Of a DNA stretch of 64,000 nt, positions 12,957-25,200 are shown piece by piece. A program made the position numbers and the translations under genes. A model generated the notes under the pieces. The model had not been told where the DNA came from. It did not search any database and saw only the letters and a list, made by a program, of their open reading frames with translations. Source of the DNA: Cellulomonas sp. RIT-PI-Y (GTDB lineage Bacteria; Actinomycetota; Actinomycetes; Actinomycetales; Cellulomonadaceae); NCBI RefSeq assembly GCF_025642745.1, contig NZ_JANZKP010000002.1, positions 1-64,000 on the forward strand, given 5' to 3'. Each line of letters opens with the position of its first letter. Positions within the stretch are counted from its first letter, which is position 1.

Positions 12957-12962
12957 TAGGGT
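12957..12962 (+). promoter_or_regulatory. Candidate -10 box for pntAB
   Basis: TAGGGT about 110 bases before the pntA start, in the only sizeable gap between mazG and pntA. It fits TANNNT; no clear -35 is seen. Confidence 0.25.
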
Positions 12963-13070
12963 GGGTCGCTGGGCCCATGGTCCCGGGCCTGATCACCGAG
13001 CTGCTCGGCAGGATGGCCCGGGCTGCGACGCGGACACCGACCCGCGCGCCCTCGATCAGAAGGAGAGCCG

Positions 13071-14627
13071 ATGAGGATCGGCGTGCCGAAGGAGAGCAGG
13101 CCGGGCGAGCGCCTGGTCGCCGCCACCCCGGCCACCGTCGCCCAGCTGGGCGCGCTCGGGTACGACGTCGTCGTCCAGTCCGCCGCGGGGGAGGCCGCCG
13201 GATTCCCGGACGCCGCCTACACCGACGCCGGTGCGCTGGTGGCCGAAGCGGACGCGGTCTGGTCCAGCGACGTGGTGACCCTGGTGGACGCCCCGACCGC
13301 CGCGCAGGTGGCCGGTCTGCGTCCCGGGGCGACCGTCGTGGCCACCATGGCCCCGGCCGCGCACCCCGAGCTGGTGGACGCCCTCGCCGAGCAGCGGGTC
13401 ACCGGTCTGGCACTGGACGCGGTGCCGCGGATCTCCCGGGCGCAGGCCCTGGACGTGCTCTCCACCATGTCCAACGTCGCGGGCTACCGGGCGGTGATCG
13501 AGGCCGCCGAGGAGTTCGGCGGCATGTTCACCGGCCAGGTCACCGCCGCGGGCAAGACCCCGCCGGCCACCGTGTTCGTGATCGGCGCCGGGGTGGCCGG
13601 GCTGGCCGCGATCGGTGCGGCGGGCAGTCTGGGCGCCCAGGTCCGTGCGTTCGACGTCCGGCCCGAGGTCGGCGAGCAGATCGAGTCGATGGGGGCGAGC
13701 TTCGTCCAGGCCGCGGTCGCCCAGCAGGAGGTCTCCGGCGACGGGTACGCCTCCGAGCTGACCGCCGAGCAGGAGCGGATGACCGCGCAGATGTACGCCG
13801 CGGAGACCGCCCGGGCGGACATCGTGATCACCACCGCCCTGGTCCGTGGCAAGGCCCCGCGCACGATCACCGCCGAGATGGTCGCCGCCATGCGGCCGGG
13901 CAGCGTGATCGTCGACCTGGCGGCCTCCGGCGGCGGCAACTGCGAGCTGACCGTCGCCGGCCAGAAGGTCGTCACCGCGAACGGCGTCACGATCCTCGGC
14001 TACACCGATCTGACCAGCCGGATGGCACGGCACACCTCGCAGCTGTTCGGCACCAACGTGGTCAACCTGATGAAGCTGCTCACCCCGGCCAAGGACGGGC
14101 AGCTCGTGCTCGACCTGGACGACGTGGTGCAGCGCGGCATGACCGTGGCGCACGACGGCGACGTGCTCTGGCCCCCGCCGCCGGTGCAGGTGTCCGCCGC
14201 CCAGCCCGCCGCCCCTGCCGCCCCGGTGGAGGACCCGGCGGAGAAGGCCGCTCGCGAGCGGGCCGAGGCCCGGCGCACGGGGCAGCGCCAGATGACCGGG
14301 CTGGCGATCGGCGCGGTGCTGCTCGGCCTGGCGATGACGTTCGGGCCGAGCGCCTTCCTCAGCCACTTCACCGTGTTCGTGCTGGCGTGCTTCGTCGGCT
14401 ACTACGTGATCAGCAAGGTGACGCACTCGCTGCACACCCCGCTGATGGCCCAGACCAACGCGATCAGCGGGATCATCCTGGTCGGCGCGCTGCTGCAGAT
14501 CGGCTCGGACGACCTCTGGGTCACGATCCTGGCCGTGATCGCGGCGACCGTGGCCAGCATCAACATCTTCGGCGGCTTCCTGGTGGCGTACCGGATGCTC
14601 GGCATGTTCCGGAAGGAGGACGCCTGA
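13071..14627 (+). CDS. pntA: NAD(P) transhydrogenase, alpha subunit
   Basis: Part of the proton-pumping Re/Si-specific transhydrogenase that exchanges hydride between NADH and NADP+ using the proton gradient. 518 aa, so domain I (NAD-binding) and the membrane part are fused, as in E. coli PntA and unlike the split PntAA/PntAB of many bacteria. Seen: [19 protein letters not shown] at the N-terminus, the dinucleotide motif [15 protein letters not shown] near residue 166, a Pro/Ala linker near residue 380, and about four hydrophobic helices at the C-terminus. AAGGAG precedes the ATG. It is followed after one base by pntB. Confidence 0.95.
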   Translation: MRIGVPKESRPGERLVAATPATVAQLGALGYDVVVQSAAGEAAGFPDAAYTDAGALVAEADAVWSSDVVTLVDAPTAAQVAGLRPGATVVATMAPAAHPELVDALAEQRVTGLALDAVPRISRAQALDVLSTMSNVAGYRAVIEAAEEFGGMFTGQVTAAGKTPPATVFVIGAGVAGLAAIGAAGSLGAQVRAFDVRPEVGEQIESMGASFVQAAVAQQEVSGDGYASELTAEQERMTAQMYAAETARADIVITTALVRGKAPRTITAEMVAAMRPGSVIVDLAASGGGNCELTVAGQKVVTANGVTILGYTDLTSRMARHTSQLFGTNVVNLMKLLTPAKDGQLVLDLDDVVQRGMTVAHDGDVLWPPPPVQVSAAQPAAPAAPVEDPAEKAARERAEARRTGQRQMTGLAIGAVLLGLAMTFGPSAFLSHFTVFVLACFVGYYVISKVTHSLHTPLMAQTNAISGIILVGALLQIGSDDLWVTILAVIAATVASINIFGGFLVAYRMLGMFRKEDA

Positions 14628-14628
14628 G

Positions 14629-16077
14629 ATGCTGACCTCCGCCGTCCAGGCGGCGTTCGTGATCGCCGCCGTCCTGTTCGTCCTGTCACTCGCCGGGCTC
14701 TCCCGTCAGGAGACCGCCCGTCGCGGCAACATCCTCGGCATGGTGGGCATGGTGCTCGCCCTGGCCGCCACCGTCGTGCTGGCCGTCGACCAGTCGCAGC
14801 GCGACGCCCTGGTCACCCTGGTGCTGATCGCCCTGGTGCTGATCGTCGGCGCCGCGGTCGGCGTCCGGCGCGCGCAGCGGGTCGAGATGACCCAGATGCC
14901 CGAGCTGATCGCCATCCTGCACAGCTTCGTCGGTCTGGCCGCGGTGCTGGTCGGGATCAACTCCTACCTGACCGAGGCCGTCGCGCACCCGATCGCCGTC
15001 GCGCCGCTGTCGGGGCAGATCTTCTACGCTCAGCCGGACGCCGTGCACCTGGTCGAGGTGTTCCTCGGCGTGCTGATCGGCGCGGTGACCTTCACCGGCT
15101 CGATCGTCGCCTACCTCAAGCTCTCCGCGCGGATGAAGTCCAGCCCGCTGACGCTGCCCGGCCGCAACTGGCTGAACCTGGGCGCGCTGGTCGCCTGTGC
15201 CGGTCTGCTGACCTGGTTCCTGGTCGAGCCGGGCATCTGGCCGCTGCTGGCCATGACCGTGATCGCCCTGGCCCTCGGCTGGCACCTGGTCGCCGCGATC
15301 GGCGGCGGCGACATGCCGGTCGTGGTGTCGATGCTCAACTCGTACTCCGGTTGGGCCGCCGCGGCCACCGGCTTCATGCTGAGCAACGACCTGCTGATCA
15401 TCACCGGCGCCCTGGTCGGCTCCTCCGGTGCCATCCTCAGCTTCATCATGTGCCGGGCGATGAACCGGTCGTTCGTCAGCGTGATCCTGGGCGGCTTCGG
15501 CTCCGACGGCGGCGCGCCCGCCCCGGGCGGCGGTGCCGACGACGGCTCGCACGGCGTCCACACCGAGATCCAGGCCGCCGAGGTCGCCGAGCTGCTCAAG
15601 GAAGCCAGGACCGTGGTCATCACGCCCGGCTACGGCATGGCGGTCGCCAAGGCCCAGTACCCGGTCGCCGACCTGGTCTCCCGGCTGCGTGCCCAGGGCG
15701 TCCAGGTCCGGTTCGGTGTGCACCCGGTGGCCGGCCGGCTCCCCGGCCACATGAACGTGCTGCTGGCAGAGGCGAAGGTGCCCTACGACATCGTCCTGGA
15801 GATGGACGAGATCAACGACGACCTGGCGGACACCGACGTGGTGCTGGTGATCGGGGCGAACGACACCGTGAACCCGGCCGCGCTGGACGACCCGCACTCG
15901 CCGATCGCCGGGATGCCGGTGCTGCGGGTCTGGGACGCCGGTCAGGTCATCGTGTTCAAGCGGTCGATGGCCACCGGCTACGCCGGGGTGCAGAACCCGC
16001 TGTTCTTCCGCGAGAACACCGCGATGCTGTTCGGCGACGCCAAGACCCAGGTCGAGGCGATCGTGCAGGCGCTCTGA
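14629..16077 (+). CDS. pntB: NAD(P) transhydrogenase, beta subunit
   Basis: 482-aa partner of PntA. Seen: eight to nine hydrophobic helices over residues 1-270, the conserved [16 protein letters not shown] segment, [18 protein letters not shown], and a C-terminal NADP-binding domain III starting around residue 300 with [15 protein letters not shown] and [14 protein letters not shown]. The hinge between them is Gly/Pro/Asp-rich. The start lies one base after the pntA stop, so the two are co-translated. Product: membrane channel plus NADP(H) site, supplying NADPH for biosynthesis. A hairpin follows the gene. Confidence 0.95.
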   Translation: MLTSAVQAAFVIAAVLFVLSLAGLSRQETARRGNILGMVGMVLALAATVVLAVDQSQRDALVTLVLIALVLIVGAAVGVRRAQRVEMTQMPELIAILHSFVGLAAVLVGINSYLTEAVAHPIAVAPLSGQIFYAQPDAVHLVEVFLGVLIGAVTFTGSIVAYLKLSARMKSSPLTLPGRNWLNLGALVACAGLLTWFLVEPGIWPLLAMTVIALALGWHLVAAIGGGDMPVVVSMLNSYSGWAAAATGFMLSNDLLIITGALVGSSGAILSFIMCRAMNRSFVSVILGGFGSDGGAPAPGGGADDGSHGVHTEIQAAEVAELLKEARTVVITPGYGMAVAKAQYPVADLVSRLRAQGVQVRFGVHPVAGRLPGHMNVLLAEAKVPYDIVLEMDEINDDLADTDVVLVIGANDTVNPAALDDPHSPIAGMPVLRVWDAGQVIVFKRSMATGYAGVQNPLFFRENTAMLFGDAKTQVEAIVQAL

Positions 16078-16091
16078 CCGGCGCACCCCAG

Positions 16092-16122
16092 GTCGGGACG
16101 AGTGTTCACCGAAGGTCCCGAC
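16092..16122 (+). terminator. Hairpin after pntB
   Basis: GTCGGGAC and GTCCCGAC form a perfect 8-bp stem with a 15-base loop, 15 bases after the pntB stop. No T-tract follows, which is usual in actinobacteria. Likely terminator separating pntAB from eno. Confidence 0.45.
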
Positions 16123-16146
16123 GACGCTCATGGAACTCGGCACTAG

Positions 16147-17466
<1,320 letters not shown>

Positions 17467-17485
17467 GCGCTCAGCTCACGCAGTG

Positions 17486-17526
17486 ACCGGAGGCCGGTGA
17501 CCCATCTCGGGTCGCCGGCCTCCGGT
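17486..17526 (+). terminator. Terminator after eno
   Basis: Long hairpin: ACCGGAGGCCGGTGACCC pairs with GGGTCGCCGGCCTCCGGT with one mismatch around a 5-base loop, starting 20 bases after the eno stop. Strong stem, no T-tract. Confidence 0.75.
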
Positions 17527-17602
17527 GCGTCCACGGGGTCTTCACCAACACGCAGCGGTCCGCGTCCCGCGTGCGGGGTCCGGACACGGCAGAATCACGG
17601 GT

Positions 17603-18349
17603 ATGTCTGCCCCGCGCCGCCCCGTCGCACCCCGTCCGGGTGCCGGGCGCGCGCCGGAGCCGGGGGACCAGGCCGTCGAGCGGCGTCGTCCGGCCGGTCA
17701 GCCCGCCGAGCAGGAGAAGCGTCCGGCCACCCTGCGTCCGGCCGGCGGAGCACCCCGTCCGGTCCCGCCCCGGGTCCGTCCGGCCCGGTCCGCCGGACCG
17801 AAGTCCTCGGCGAGCCGCCCGTCCTCCGCGCGCCCGGCCGCGCGGACCGGATCCGGTGGGCGTGGCGGCGGCACCGAGTCGGTGCAGCAGCGGGTGCCCC
17901 GGCTGTTCAGCGTCCGGGCGCTGGTCCTGCTGATCGTGCTGGCGGTCGCCTTCATCCTGGTGTTCCCGACCCTCCGGCAGTACCTCAACCAGCAGGTCCA
18001 GCTGCAGCAGTCCCGCGCGGAGGTCGCGGCGGCCCAGCAGCGGAACGAGGATCTGCAGGCGGAGCTGGACCGCTGGTCCGACCCCGCCTACGTGGAGGCG
18101 CAGGCCCGGGAGCGGCTGGCGTTCGTCATGCCCGGCGAGCAGGCGTTGCGGGTGGCCGACCCGGAGACCGTCCCGGAGCAGTCGTCCAGCGCCGACGCGT
18201 CGGACGGTCCGGCGGTCGAGGCCGATCCCACCCGGCCTTGGTACGCGCAGATCTGGGACTCGGTGCAGGTCGCGGGGGTCGCGGGCACCGATGACGGAAC
18301 GGACGCCGGGACGGGGGAGAATGTCCCCGAGCCGACGCCCAGCGAGTGA
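17603..18349 (+). CDS. divIC: FtsB/DivIC-family septum formation protein
   Basis: Small bitopic division protein that links FtsL and FtsQ at the septum. 248 aa. Seen: a Pro/Arg-rich disordered N-terminus of about 100 residues, one membrane helix (ALVLLIVLAVAFILVF) around residue 113, then a periplasmic-side coiled coil rich in Gln/Glu and the family pattern YVEAQARERLAFVMPGE. The acidic C-terminal tail is Ser/Asp/Thr-rich. The ATG at 17603 lies seven bases after CAGAAT, so the transcript may be leaderless. Location between eno and DUF501 is the standard actinobacterial arrangement. Confidence 0.88.
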   Translation: MSAPRRPVAPRPGAGRAPEPGDQAVERRRPAGQPAEQEKRPATLRPAGGAPRPVPPRVRPARSAGPKSSASRPSSARPAARTGSGGRGGGTESVQQRVPRLFSVRALVLLIVLAVAFILVFPTLRQYLNQQVQLQQSRAEVAAAQQRNEDLQAELDRWSDPAYVEAQARERLAFVMPGEQALRVADPETVPEQSSSADASDGPAVEADPTRPWYAQIWDSVQVAGVAGTDDGTDAGTGENVPEPTPSE

Positions 18350-18375
18350 GCGCCGCCCGACCCCGTGAGGACCCC

Positions 18376-18921
18376 GTGACCGACCAGCCCGTCGCCCTCC
18401 CCGACCCCGCCGACGTGCCCCGGGCCGATCGCAGCCGTCCGGAGGTCACCGACCAGGACCGCGACGTTTTGCGCGAGCAGCTCGGCCGCCCGGCCCGGGG
18501 CGTCGTCGGCGTCGCGGCGCGGTGCGTGTGCGGTCGCCCGCTGGTGGTGCGCACCTCCCCGCGGCTCGACGACGGCAGCCCGTTCCCCACCACGTACTAC
18601 CTGACCGGTCCCGAGGCGGTCGCCGGTGCCAGCACCCTGGAGGCGACCGGCCAGATGGTCGGCCTGACCGAGTGGGTCCGGACCGAGCCGGTCGCCGCCG
18701 CCTACCGGCGCGCGCACTTGGCCTACCTGGCCGATCGCGCGGAGCTCGGCGAGGTCGAGGAGATCGCCGGGATCTCCGCCGGTGGCATGCCGACCCGGGT
18801 GAAGTGCCTGCACGCGCTGCTCGGTCATGCCCTGGCCGCCGGCCCCGGAGTGAACCCGGTCGGCGACGAGGTGCTGGTCCGGCTGCGCGACACGTGGCGC
18901 CCGGACCGCTGCACCTGCTGA
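18376..18921 (+). CDS. DUF501 family protein
   Basis: 181-aa protein of a family with unknown biochemical function that is nearly always encoded between divIC and ppx in actinobacteria. Seen: GRPARGVVGVAARCVCGRP, PFPTTYYLTGP, and a C-terminal GMPTRVKCLHALLGHALA, where Cys and His residues may bind metal. The GTG at 18376 is chosen; GTGAGG lies just upstream. Another GTG at 18346 overlaps the divIC stop as GTGA and would add ten residues. No function is inferred beyond the conserved linkage. Confidence 0.85.
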   Translation: MTDQPVALPDPADVPRADRSRPEVTDQDRDVLREQLGRPARGVVGVAARCVCGRPLVVRTSPRLDDGSPFPTTYYLTGPEAVAGASTLEATGQMVGLTEWVRTEPVAAAYRRAHLAYLADRAELGEVEEIAGISAGGMPTRVKCLHALLGHALAAGPGVNPVGDEVLVRLRDTWRPDRCTC

Positions 18922-18988
18922 GCGGGTTCCGACCGTACGACCTGACCACCGCACGACCCCGGCACGCCGGGATGGAAGGATGCCCGAC

Positions 18989-19939
18989 GTGACGCGTGTG
19001 GCTGCCATCGACTGTGGGACCAACTCGATCCGCCTCCTGGTGGCGGACGTCGACCCCGTCGCCGGGACCCTGGTGGACCTGGACCGGCGGATGGAGGTGG
19101 TCCGGCTCGGCCAGGGTGTCGACCGCACCGGCCGGATCGCGCCCGAGGCGATGGCCCGCACCCTGGACGCCGCCCGCCGCTACGCCGCGATCTGCGCGGA
19201 CCTGGGCGTCGAGGCGATCCGGTTCGTGGCCACCAGCGCCTCCCGGGACGCGGAGAACCGGGACGAGTTCGTCGCCGGGGTCCGGGACGCGCTCGGGGTC
19301 GAGCCCGAGGTGATCGGCGGCGTCGAGGAGGCCGCCCTGTCCTTCCGCGGCGCCACCGGTGTCCTGGCCCAGCCCGGTCCCTACCTGGTGATCGACCTGG
19401 GCGGCGGATCCACCGAGGTCGTGCTGGGCGAGGACACCCCGTCCGCCGCGTACTCGATGGACATCGGCTGCGTGCGGATCACCGAGCGGCACCTGCGCAC
19501 CGACCCGCCGACCGCGGACGAGGTCGGGGCGGCGGTCGCCGACGTGCACGCCGCCCTGGACGTCGCCCTCGCCGAGGTCCCGGTCGGGCGGACCCGCACC
19601 CTGGTCGGCGTCGCCGGGTCGGTCACCACCGTCACCGCGCACGCGCTCGGCCTGGACCGGTACCAGCCCGACCGGATCGACGGCGCCGCCCTCACCGTCG
19701 ACCAGGTCGTCGCCGCCTGCGAGGACCTGATGGCCCGGGACCGGGAGTCCCGTGCGGCGCTCGGCTTCATGCACCCCGGTCGGGTGGACGTGATCGCCGC
19801 CGGTGCGCTGGTCTGGCGCGAGGTCGTGCTCCGCGTGCGGCACGAGGTCGAGGCCGCCGGGGGAGAGCTCGCCCAGGTGATCACCTCCGAGCACGACATC
19901 CTCGACGGCATCGCCTGGAGCGTCGCCGAGCGCGCCTGA
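18989..19939 (+). CDS. Ppx/GppA exopolyphosphatase
   Basis: 316-aa phosphatase of the ASKHA fold that hydrolyses polyphosphate or pppGpp. Seen: the first phosphate loop VAAIDCGTNSIRLLVADV, SASRDAENRDEF, the second loop VIDLGGGSTEVVLG near residue 132, and the third VGVAGSVTTVTA. The actinobacterial short form matches mycobacterial Ppx2/Rv1026, encoded after eno, divIC and DUF501. The GTG at 18989 is chosen because GGAAGGA ends eight bases upstream; an ATG at 18980 lies inside that ribosome site. Confidence 0.9.
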   Translation: MTRVAAIDCGTNSIRLLVADVDPVAGTLVDLDRRMEVVRLGQGVDRTGRIAPEAMARTLDAARRYAAICADLGVEAIRFVATSASRDAENRDEFVAGVRDALGVEPEVIGGVEEAALSFRGATGVLAQPGPYLVIDLGGGSTEVVLGEDTPSAAYSMDIGCVRITERHLRTDPPTADEVGAAVADVHAALDVALAEVPVGRTRTLVGVAGSVTTVTAHALGLDRYQPDRIDGAALTVDQVVAACEDLMARDRESRAALGFMHPGRVDVIAAGALVWREVVLRVRHEVEAAGGELAQVITSEHDILDGIAWSVAERA

Positions 19940-19948
19940 CTGCCGGGG

Positions 19949-20860
19949 TCACTCGGCGCCGGGCTCAGCGGGCCGGTGACCGAGCCGGCCGCGGGTGGCG
20001 ACCGCGATCACCAGGGCGGCGACCGCGGCCCCGGTGGCCATCGCGATCAGCGGCAGCTCGCCGTCCAGGGTCGGGAAGATCTCGGCCCAGAGCACCGAGG
20101 CGAAGGTGTTGGCGCCGACGTGCATCAGCATGGACAGCGGCAGGCTCTGACCGGTCCGGTTGAACACCCACGACATCACGATGTTGAACGCGACGCAGAA
20201 CGCGAGGAACACCACCGGGCGGGTCCAGGACGCGTCGGGGTAGCCGCCCCACTCGGTCAGGAACAGCGGGAAGTGCCACAGTCCCCAGAGCGGGCCCAGC
20301 ACGAAGGCCGCCCGCAGCGGCGAGTGCCGGGCCTGGAGCCGCGGCAGGGCGAAGTCCCGCCAACCGGGCTCCTCGGCCAGTCCGGTGGTCACCATCTGGA
20401 ACAGCAGGACCGGGACGTAGGCGAGCAGTGCGGCGGCCGGGGGTGCCACCGCTCGTCCGCCGGAGAACACCAGCCCGGTCAGCAGCATCCCGGCGGGGAC
20501 GCCGAGCAGGGTGAGGGCGTACCAGCGCGGCGCGACCCGCCACCGCCAGAGCCGCCGGGCCCAGGCGCGCAGCCCCGCGCGGCCGTCGGCGACCGCGGTC
20601 ACCAGGAACGCCGCGGTGATCGGGCCGAGGTACGCACCGGGCAGCACCCCGGTCACCTGGCTGGTCCCGAGCATCTCGGGGAACCGGAACGCCCAGACGC
20701 CCAGTCCGTTCCCGGACAGGACGTACGGCAGCCATGCGAGCCAGCTCAGGGCGTTCGCGAGGACGAAGAACGAGATCAGGGGATGCGTCCGGACGGACGC
20801 GAGCGGGCCGCCGGTGGCTGCCGGCTCACGCGGTCCGAGGACGGTCGGAGTGGTCGTCAT
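19949..20860 (-). CDS. CPBP intramembrane metalloprotease
   Basis: About 303-aa polytopic membrane protein of the CPBP (CAAX protease/bacteriocin-processing) family. Seen: the diagnostic LAEEPGWRDFALPRL motif (EExxxR) in the third quarter, GLWHFPLF with the second metal-ligand His, and a later MHVGANTFAS His motif, plus about eight hydrophobic helices. Family members cleave peptides within the membrane; some give immunity to bacteriocins, so function here is open. The ATG at 20860 is preferred over a GTG at 20869; neither has a clear ribosome site. It converges with ppx. Confidence 0.85.
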   Translation of the reverse strand: MTTTPTVLGPREPAATGGPLASVRTHPLISFFVLANALSWLAWLPYVLSGNGLGVWAFRFPEMLGTSQVTGVLPGAYLGPITAAFLVTAVADGRAGLRAWARRLWRWRVAPRWYALTLLGVPAGMLLTGLVFSGGRAVAPPAAALLAYVPVLLFQMVTTGLAEEPGWRDFALPRLQARHSPLRAAFVLGPLWGLWHFPLFLTEWGGYPDASWTRPVVFLAFCVAFNIVMSWVFNRTGQSLPLSMLMHVGANTFASVLWAEIFPTLDGELPLIAMATGAAVAALVIAVATRGRLGHRPAEPGAE

Positions 20861-20967
20861 GACCGCCACGCTAGGAACGGCGGATCACCCGGCTCTAGCG
20901 GCCGAAGGTGGCACCGATGCGATGCCACCGAAGGATGCAGGCAGCAGGCCGGCGGAGCGTGGCGACC

Positions 20968-21909
20968 TCAGCGCAGGTGCGCCCGCCGCGCTGCCCATCG
21001 CGCCAGCCAGCGCCAGCGTCGACGAGGGGTGGTGGACAGCAGCAGGAGCGCCAGCTGGTCCGCGGTGGACAGCCCGGACCGCGCGACGCCGAACAGCAGG
21101 TGATCCAGGTAGTCGGACTCCGGGACGCCCTGGGGGCCGGCACCGCCCAGTCGCAGGGCCGCCGTCGTGGACAGGTAGGGGCCGACCAGCGGCGAGACCG
21201 TGGTCGTGGACGCGGGGTGCACCCGGTAGAACAGGTCGCCGCTGTCGATGCGGGGGATCGGGCCGGCGATCCGGGCCACGGTGTAGAGCAGCAGGTAGTC
21301 GTCGAGGGCGCGGGCGTGCGGCGCGCATCCGCCCGCGCTGATCGCGAGCGTCCGCTGGTAGAGCACCGACGTGGTCAGCGTCGCGGGCGCCTGGCGCACC
21401 CGGTCGAAGGCGATCGAGGTGACGTCCCGGGTGCCGGTGGTGTCCGGGGCGTCCCAGAGCGCCTTCTCCTCGCCCGCTCCGATCCATTCGGCGGCCCAGT
21501 CCTCCCGTCCGTCGGCCAGCGCGGCCAGGGCCGACCGGTCCTGTTCCAGGGAGAACGCGCGCTCGGTCGAGGCCACCGCACCGGCGCCGGTGTCCTCGGC
21601 GAGCTGGAGCAGGGTGCTCACCCGGGTCCGGTGCCAGAGGTCGTCCTGGTCGACGAATCCGACCCAGCGCCCGCTCGCCTCGGCCAGTCCCCGGTTGCGG
21701 GCGACCGCGACCCCGAGATTCGGCTGGCGGATCACCCGGTCCACCACGGGATGGGCGGTCGCGATCCGCGCGGAGTCGTCGGTGGATCCGTCGTCGACCA
21801 CCAGCACCTGGACGCCGGGATGGTCCTGCGCCTGGAGGGAGTCCAGCGTCGCGCCGAGGTGGGTCGCCCCGTTGTAGGTGGGGACGACGACGGTGACGAG
21901 ATCGGGCAC
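20968..21909 (-). CDS. Family 2 glycosyltransferase
   Basis: 313-aa GT2 enzyme. Seen: VTVVVPTYNGATHL at the N-terminus, VLVVDDGSTDDSA, ARNRGLAEASG and the metal-site VDQDDLW around residue 90, all typical. The GTG start has AGGAGGT four bases upstream. It is not adjacent to the glycan cluster at 1-7 kb and stands alone, upstream of the RHS locus and transcribed away from it. The acceptor is unknown. The C-terminus is rich in Arg/Trp/Ala and may be membrane-associated. Confidence 0.82.
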   Translation of the reverse strand: MPDLVTVVVPTYNGATHLGATLDSLQAQDHPGVQVLVVDDGSTDDSARIATAHPVVDRVIRQPNLGVAVARNRGLAEASGRWVGFVDQDDLWHRTRVSTLLQLAEDTGAGAVASTERAFSLEQDRSALAALADGREDWAAEWIGAGEEKALWDAPDTTGTRDVTSIAFDRVRQAPATLTTSVLYQRTLAISAGGCAPHARALDDYLLLYTVARIAGPIPRIDSGDLFYRVHPASTTTVSPLVGPYLSTTAALRLGGAGPQGVPESDYLDHLLFGVARSGLSTADQLALLLLSTTPRRRWRWLARWAARRAHLR

Positions 21910-22219
21910 GCGGACCTCCTGGTCGGGGGAGCCGCGGTGCGGCCGTGGCGGGGGTCGTCCGGCGAGCGCAGCCCCGGCATCCGGGTCGGGGAGCGCTCGC
22001 GGATGCTCCTCACGGCACCGTAGGCACCCGGAGTGCCCGATTTGGGTGTTTTGGGAGATTTCACCCGGATGGCTGGCGGAGGGGTCGACCCGGGTGCCGT
22101 GAGTGCGCCGGTCGGGTGAACGCTGTCCGTTTCGCCGGTATTGCGGCGCTTGTCACGGTACGCATGTCGCGGCGACCCGGCCCAGGTGCGGCGGGAGCCC
22201 GAGCCTGAGGGGGCCTGTG
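21910..22219. other. Divergent gap before the RHS gene
   Basis: No gene seen in these 310 bases. They carry the 5' regions of the leftward glycosyltransferase and the rightward RHS gene. A distinctly AT-richer patch lies at 22038-22067 (GATTTGGGTGTTTTGGG and neighbours), which may mark promoter DNA. No confident -35/-10 pair could be assigned. Confidence 0.5.
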
Positions 22220-25200
22220 ATGCGGGGTCGGTGGCATGCGGTCGTGGCAGTGAGTGTCGGAGCGTTGGTGATCACGGGCGCCCCGGCGATGGCGGCCGGC
22301 CCCTCCGATCCGAGCGGCTTGGTGGTCGAACACTCGGCGACGCACACCCCGGCGCTGGTCGCCACGGTCTCGGATCCGGACGGCGGCACGGTGGACGGGC
22401 AGTTCTTCGCCCGGCGGTCCGGTGCGGCGACCTGGGACCTGGTCGACGGGACGCGGGTCCCGGTGGTCTCGGGCGGGCAGGCCAGGGTGACGTTGCCGGC
22501 GCTGCCCGCGGGTCAGGGCGTGGAGTGGCAGGTCGCCGCGTGCGACGCCACGGCGTGCTCGGCGGTCTCGGCGCTGCAGACGGTGACGGTGCAGCCGTTG
22601 CTCGGTGCGGGCGGCCGGAAGAACGCGACGACGGTGTCCTTCCAGCTCGGTGATCGCACCAGCGCGAGTGTGGATGTGGGCACGGGCAACCTGTCGGTGA
22701 CGACCGCCGGTCTGACCGCCCCGGGTGTGACCGGCGACTTCCCGGTCGATCTGGCGTACAACTCGCTGGCGATCGGCTCGGGTGCGGCCCAGGATCAGGC
22801 CGCCTCGCCGACGGGGTGGGGCTGGCTGGTCGGCTCGTCGATGCGGATCACGACCGAGCCCGACGGTTCGGCGGTGCTCTGGTCGGGATCGGGACAGGCC
22901 GTGACCTTCCTGGCCGGCGTCGCCGGATTCACCGCGCCGGCTGGGATCACGGCGGATCTGGTCGCCGTGGCCGGGGGAGGCTGGACGCTGACCGACCATG
23001 CCTCGCAGCAGAAGTGGACCTTCGGCGCGGACGGCCATGCGACCTCGGTCGCCGACCGGAACGCGAACACCCACACGCTGACCTATGGCGCGGGGCCGGG
23101 CCTGCCCACCTCGGTGAGCGCCACCCGCGGTGGCGCGGATCTCGCGGTCGACCTGGGCTACGAGGCCGGGCGGCTGGTGGAACTCGCGCAGGGACCGTCC
23201 GGGGAGCGTCGCACGGTCGGCCTGGAGTACGACGCGGCCGGTGACCTGGTCCGGGCCACCGACGCCGTGGGTCGGGAGACGACTTTCACCTATGTCGACC
23301 ACCTGCTCACCGAGGTCACGGCACCGGGGCGGCCGGCGACCCAGTTCACCTACGACGACCGGGGCCGGGTGATCACGGTCGCGCAGAACTTCGGGGATTC
23401 CTGGACCCGGTTCGCTTACACCTCGGACACCGAGACGCTGGTCTCCGACCCCGAGTCCGACGGGCCGGGATCCCCGCAGGCGGGCCCGCACACCACGTAC
23501 ACCCTCACCTCGGACATGCTCGGCCGGGTGGCCAAGACGGTCGACGCCGAGGGCCGTGAGCGGTCGGCCACCTATACGCCGAACATCGACCCGGCCACGC
23601 AGGTGCAGGGCTCGGGCACCGGGGCGCAGACCACCAGCTACGGCTACGACGCCAACGACGGGGAGTCGCTGACCGATGTCACCACCCAGGGCGGGGCGGC
23701 CACGACGTACGAGTACGCGAACACCGATGCCGCGTCGAAGTACTCGCCGTCGGCGATGACCGACGACGCGGGGAACTCCTCGCTGTACACGTACAACGGG
23801 ACCGGCAACCAGCTGAGCTCGACCGACGCGCTGGCCGCCGAGGCGACGTTGACCTACAACCCCGACGGGACCGTGGCCACCGCCACCGCCCCGGGCAACA
23901 CCGGCAACCCGACCAGCTACGGTTACGACGCCGACCACCAGCTGATCTCGATCGCCCCGCCCACCGGCACCACCCTCGGCGTCCGGGAGATGACCTACGA
24001 CGCCTACGGGCGCCTGGCCACCGCCACCGACGGCGCGGGGGAGACCACGACCTACAGCTACGACGACCTCGATCTGCTGCTCGGCGTGGACTACGCCAGC
24101 ACCACCCAGCATCCCGACATCGCCTTCGACTACGACGCCGCCGGTCGGCTGAGCTACCGCGAGGACGTCTCGGGCACCACCCTGTACTCCTACGACGGGC
24201 TGTCCCGCCTGACCTCCCGGGTGCACTCGATGGACGACGAGACCGTGGAGTACGGGTACGACAAGTCCTCCCGCCTGAAGACCACGACCAGCGACGGCGG
24301 CGTCACCGAGTACCTCTACGACGACGCCGGGGTGCAGATCGCCCAGGTCACCCGCCTGAACGGCGACGAGGCCTGGACCCGGTTCGCGATCGACGACAAG
24401 GGCCGGCGCACCGACACCTGGATGCGCACGAACGAGGACAACACCGCCTGGGCCGCGCACTCGCACACCGACTACGACGCCGCCGGGCGGGTCAGCGGGA
24501 TCACGGCCGAGTCGGCGCTGTGGGGCAGCGACATCACGCCGGTCGTCGACATCACCTACTGCCACACCGCGGGAACGGCCGCTCCCGACTGCACCGGGGC
24601 ACCCGCCGACGACCGCTCGCTGATCCAGTGGCGCCGGGACAACCTCACCGGCCAGGCCGCCGCCTACACCTACGACGCCGCCAACCGGCTCACCGGTGTG
24701 AACGTCTCGGCAGGCACCGACCCCGACGGCAACCCGATCCCCGCCGAGGTGTACTCCTACACCTACGACGCGCGCGGCAACCGGTTGACGGCCACCGGCC
24801 CCGACGGCACCCAGACCCGCACCTACAACGCCGCCAGCCAGACCACCACCGCGGGCTTCGTCTACGACGGCGCCGGGAACCTGATCGAGGACCCCGAGGC
24901 AGGGGAACTCGAGTACACCCCCGGCGGCCAGCTGGCCAGCGTGGACAACGCCGACGGAGTGTCGACCTACGAGTACGCCGGGCTGGGCAACAACGAACTC
25001 GTCGGCCAGAAGGACCCCAACGGCGGCTATACCTACCGGTACGCCTACGGGCGCACCAACGCCCAGGGCAAGCCGGTCATCGAGTCCGTGTACCACTCCG
25101 GCTCCCGGGTCTACTTGGAGAACGACGCCAACGGCACCCCGCTGCTCATGCGCGGCGCCAGCGGCGACCTCGAGGGCCAGTCGATGTACATCTACGACAA

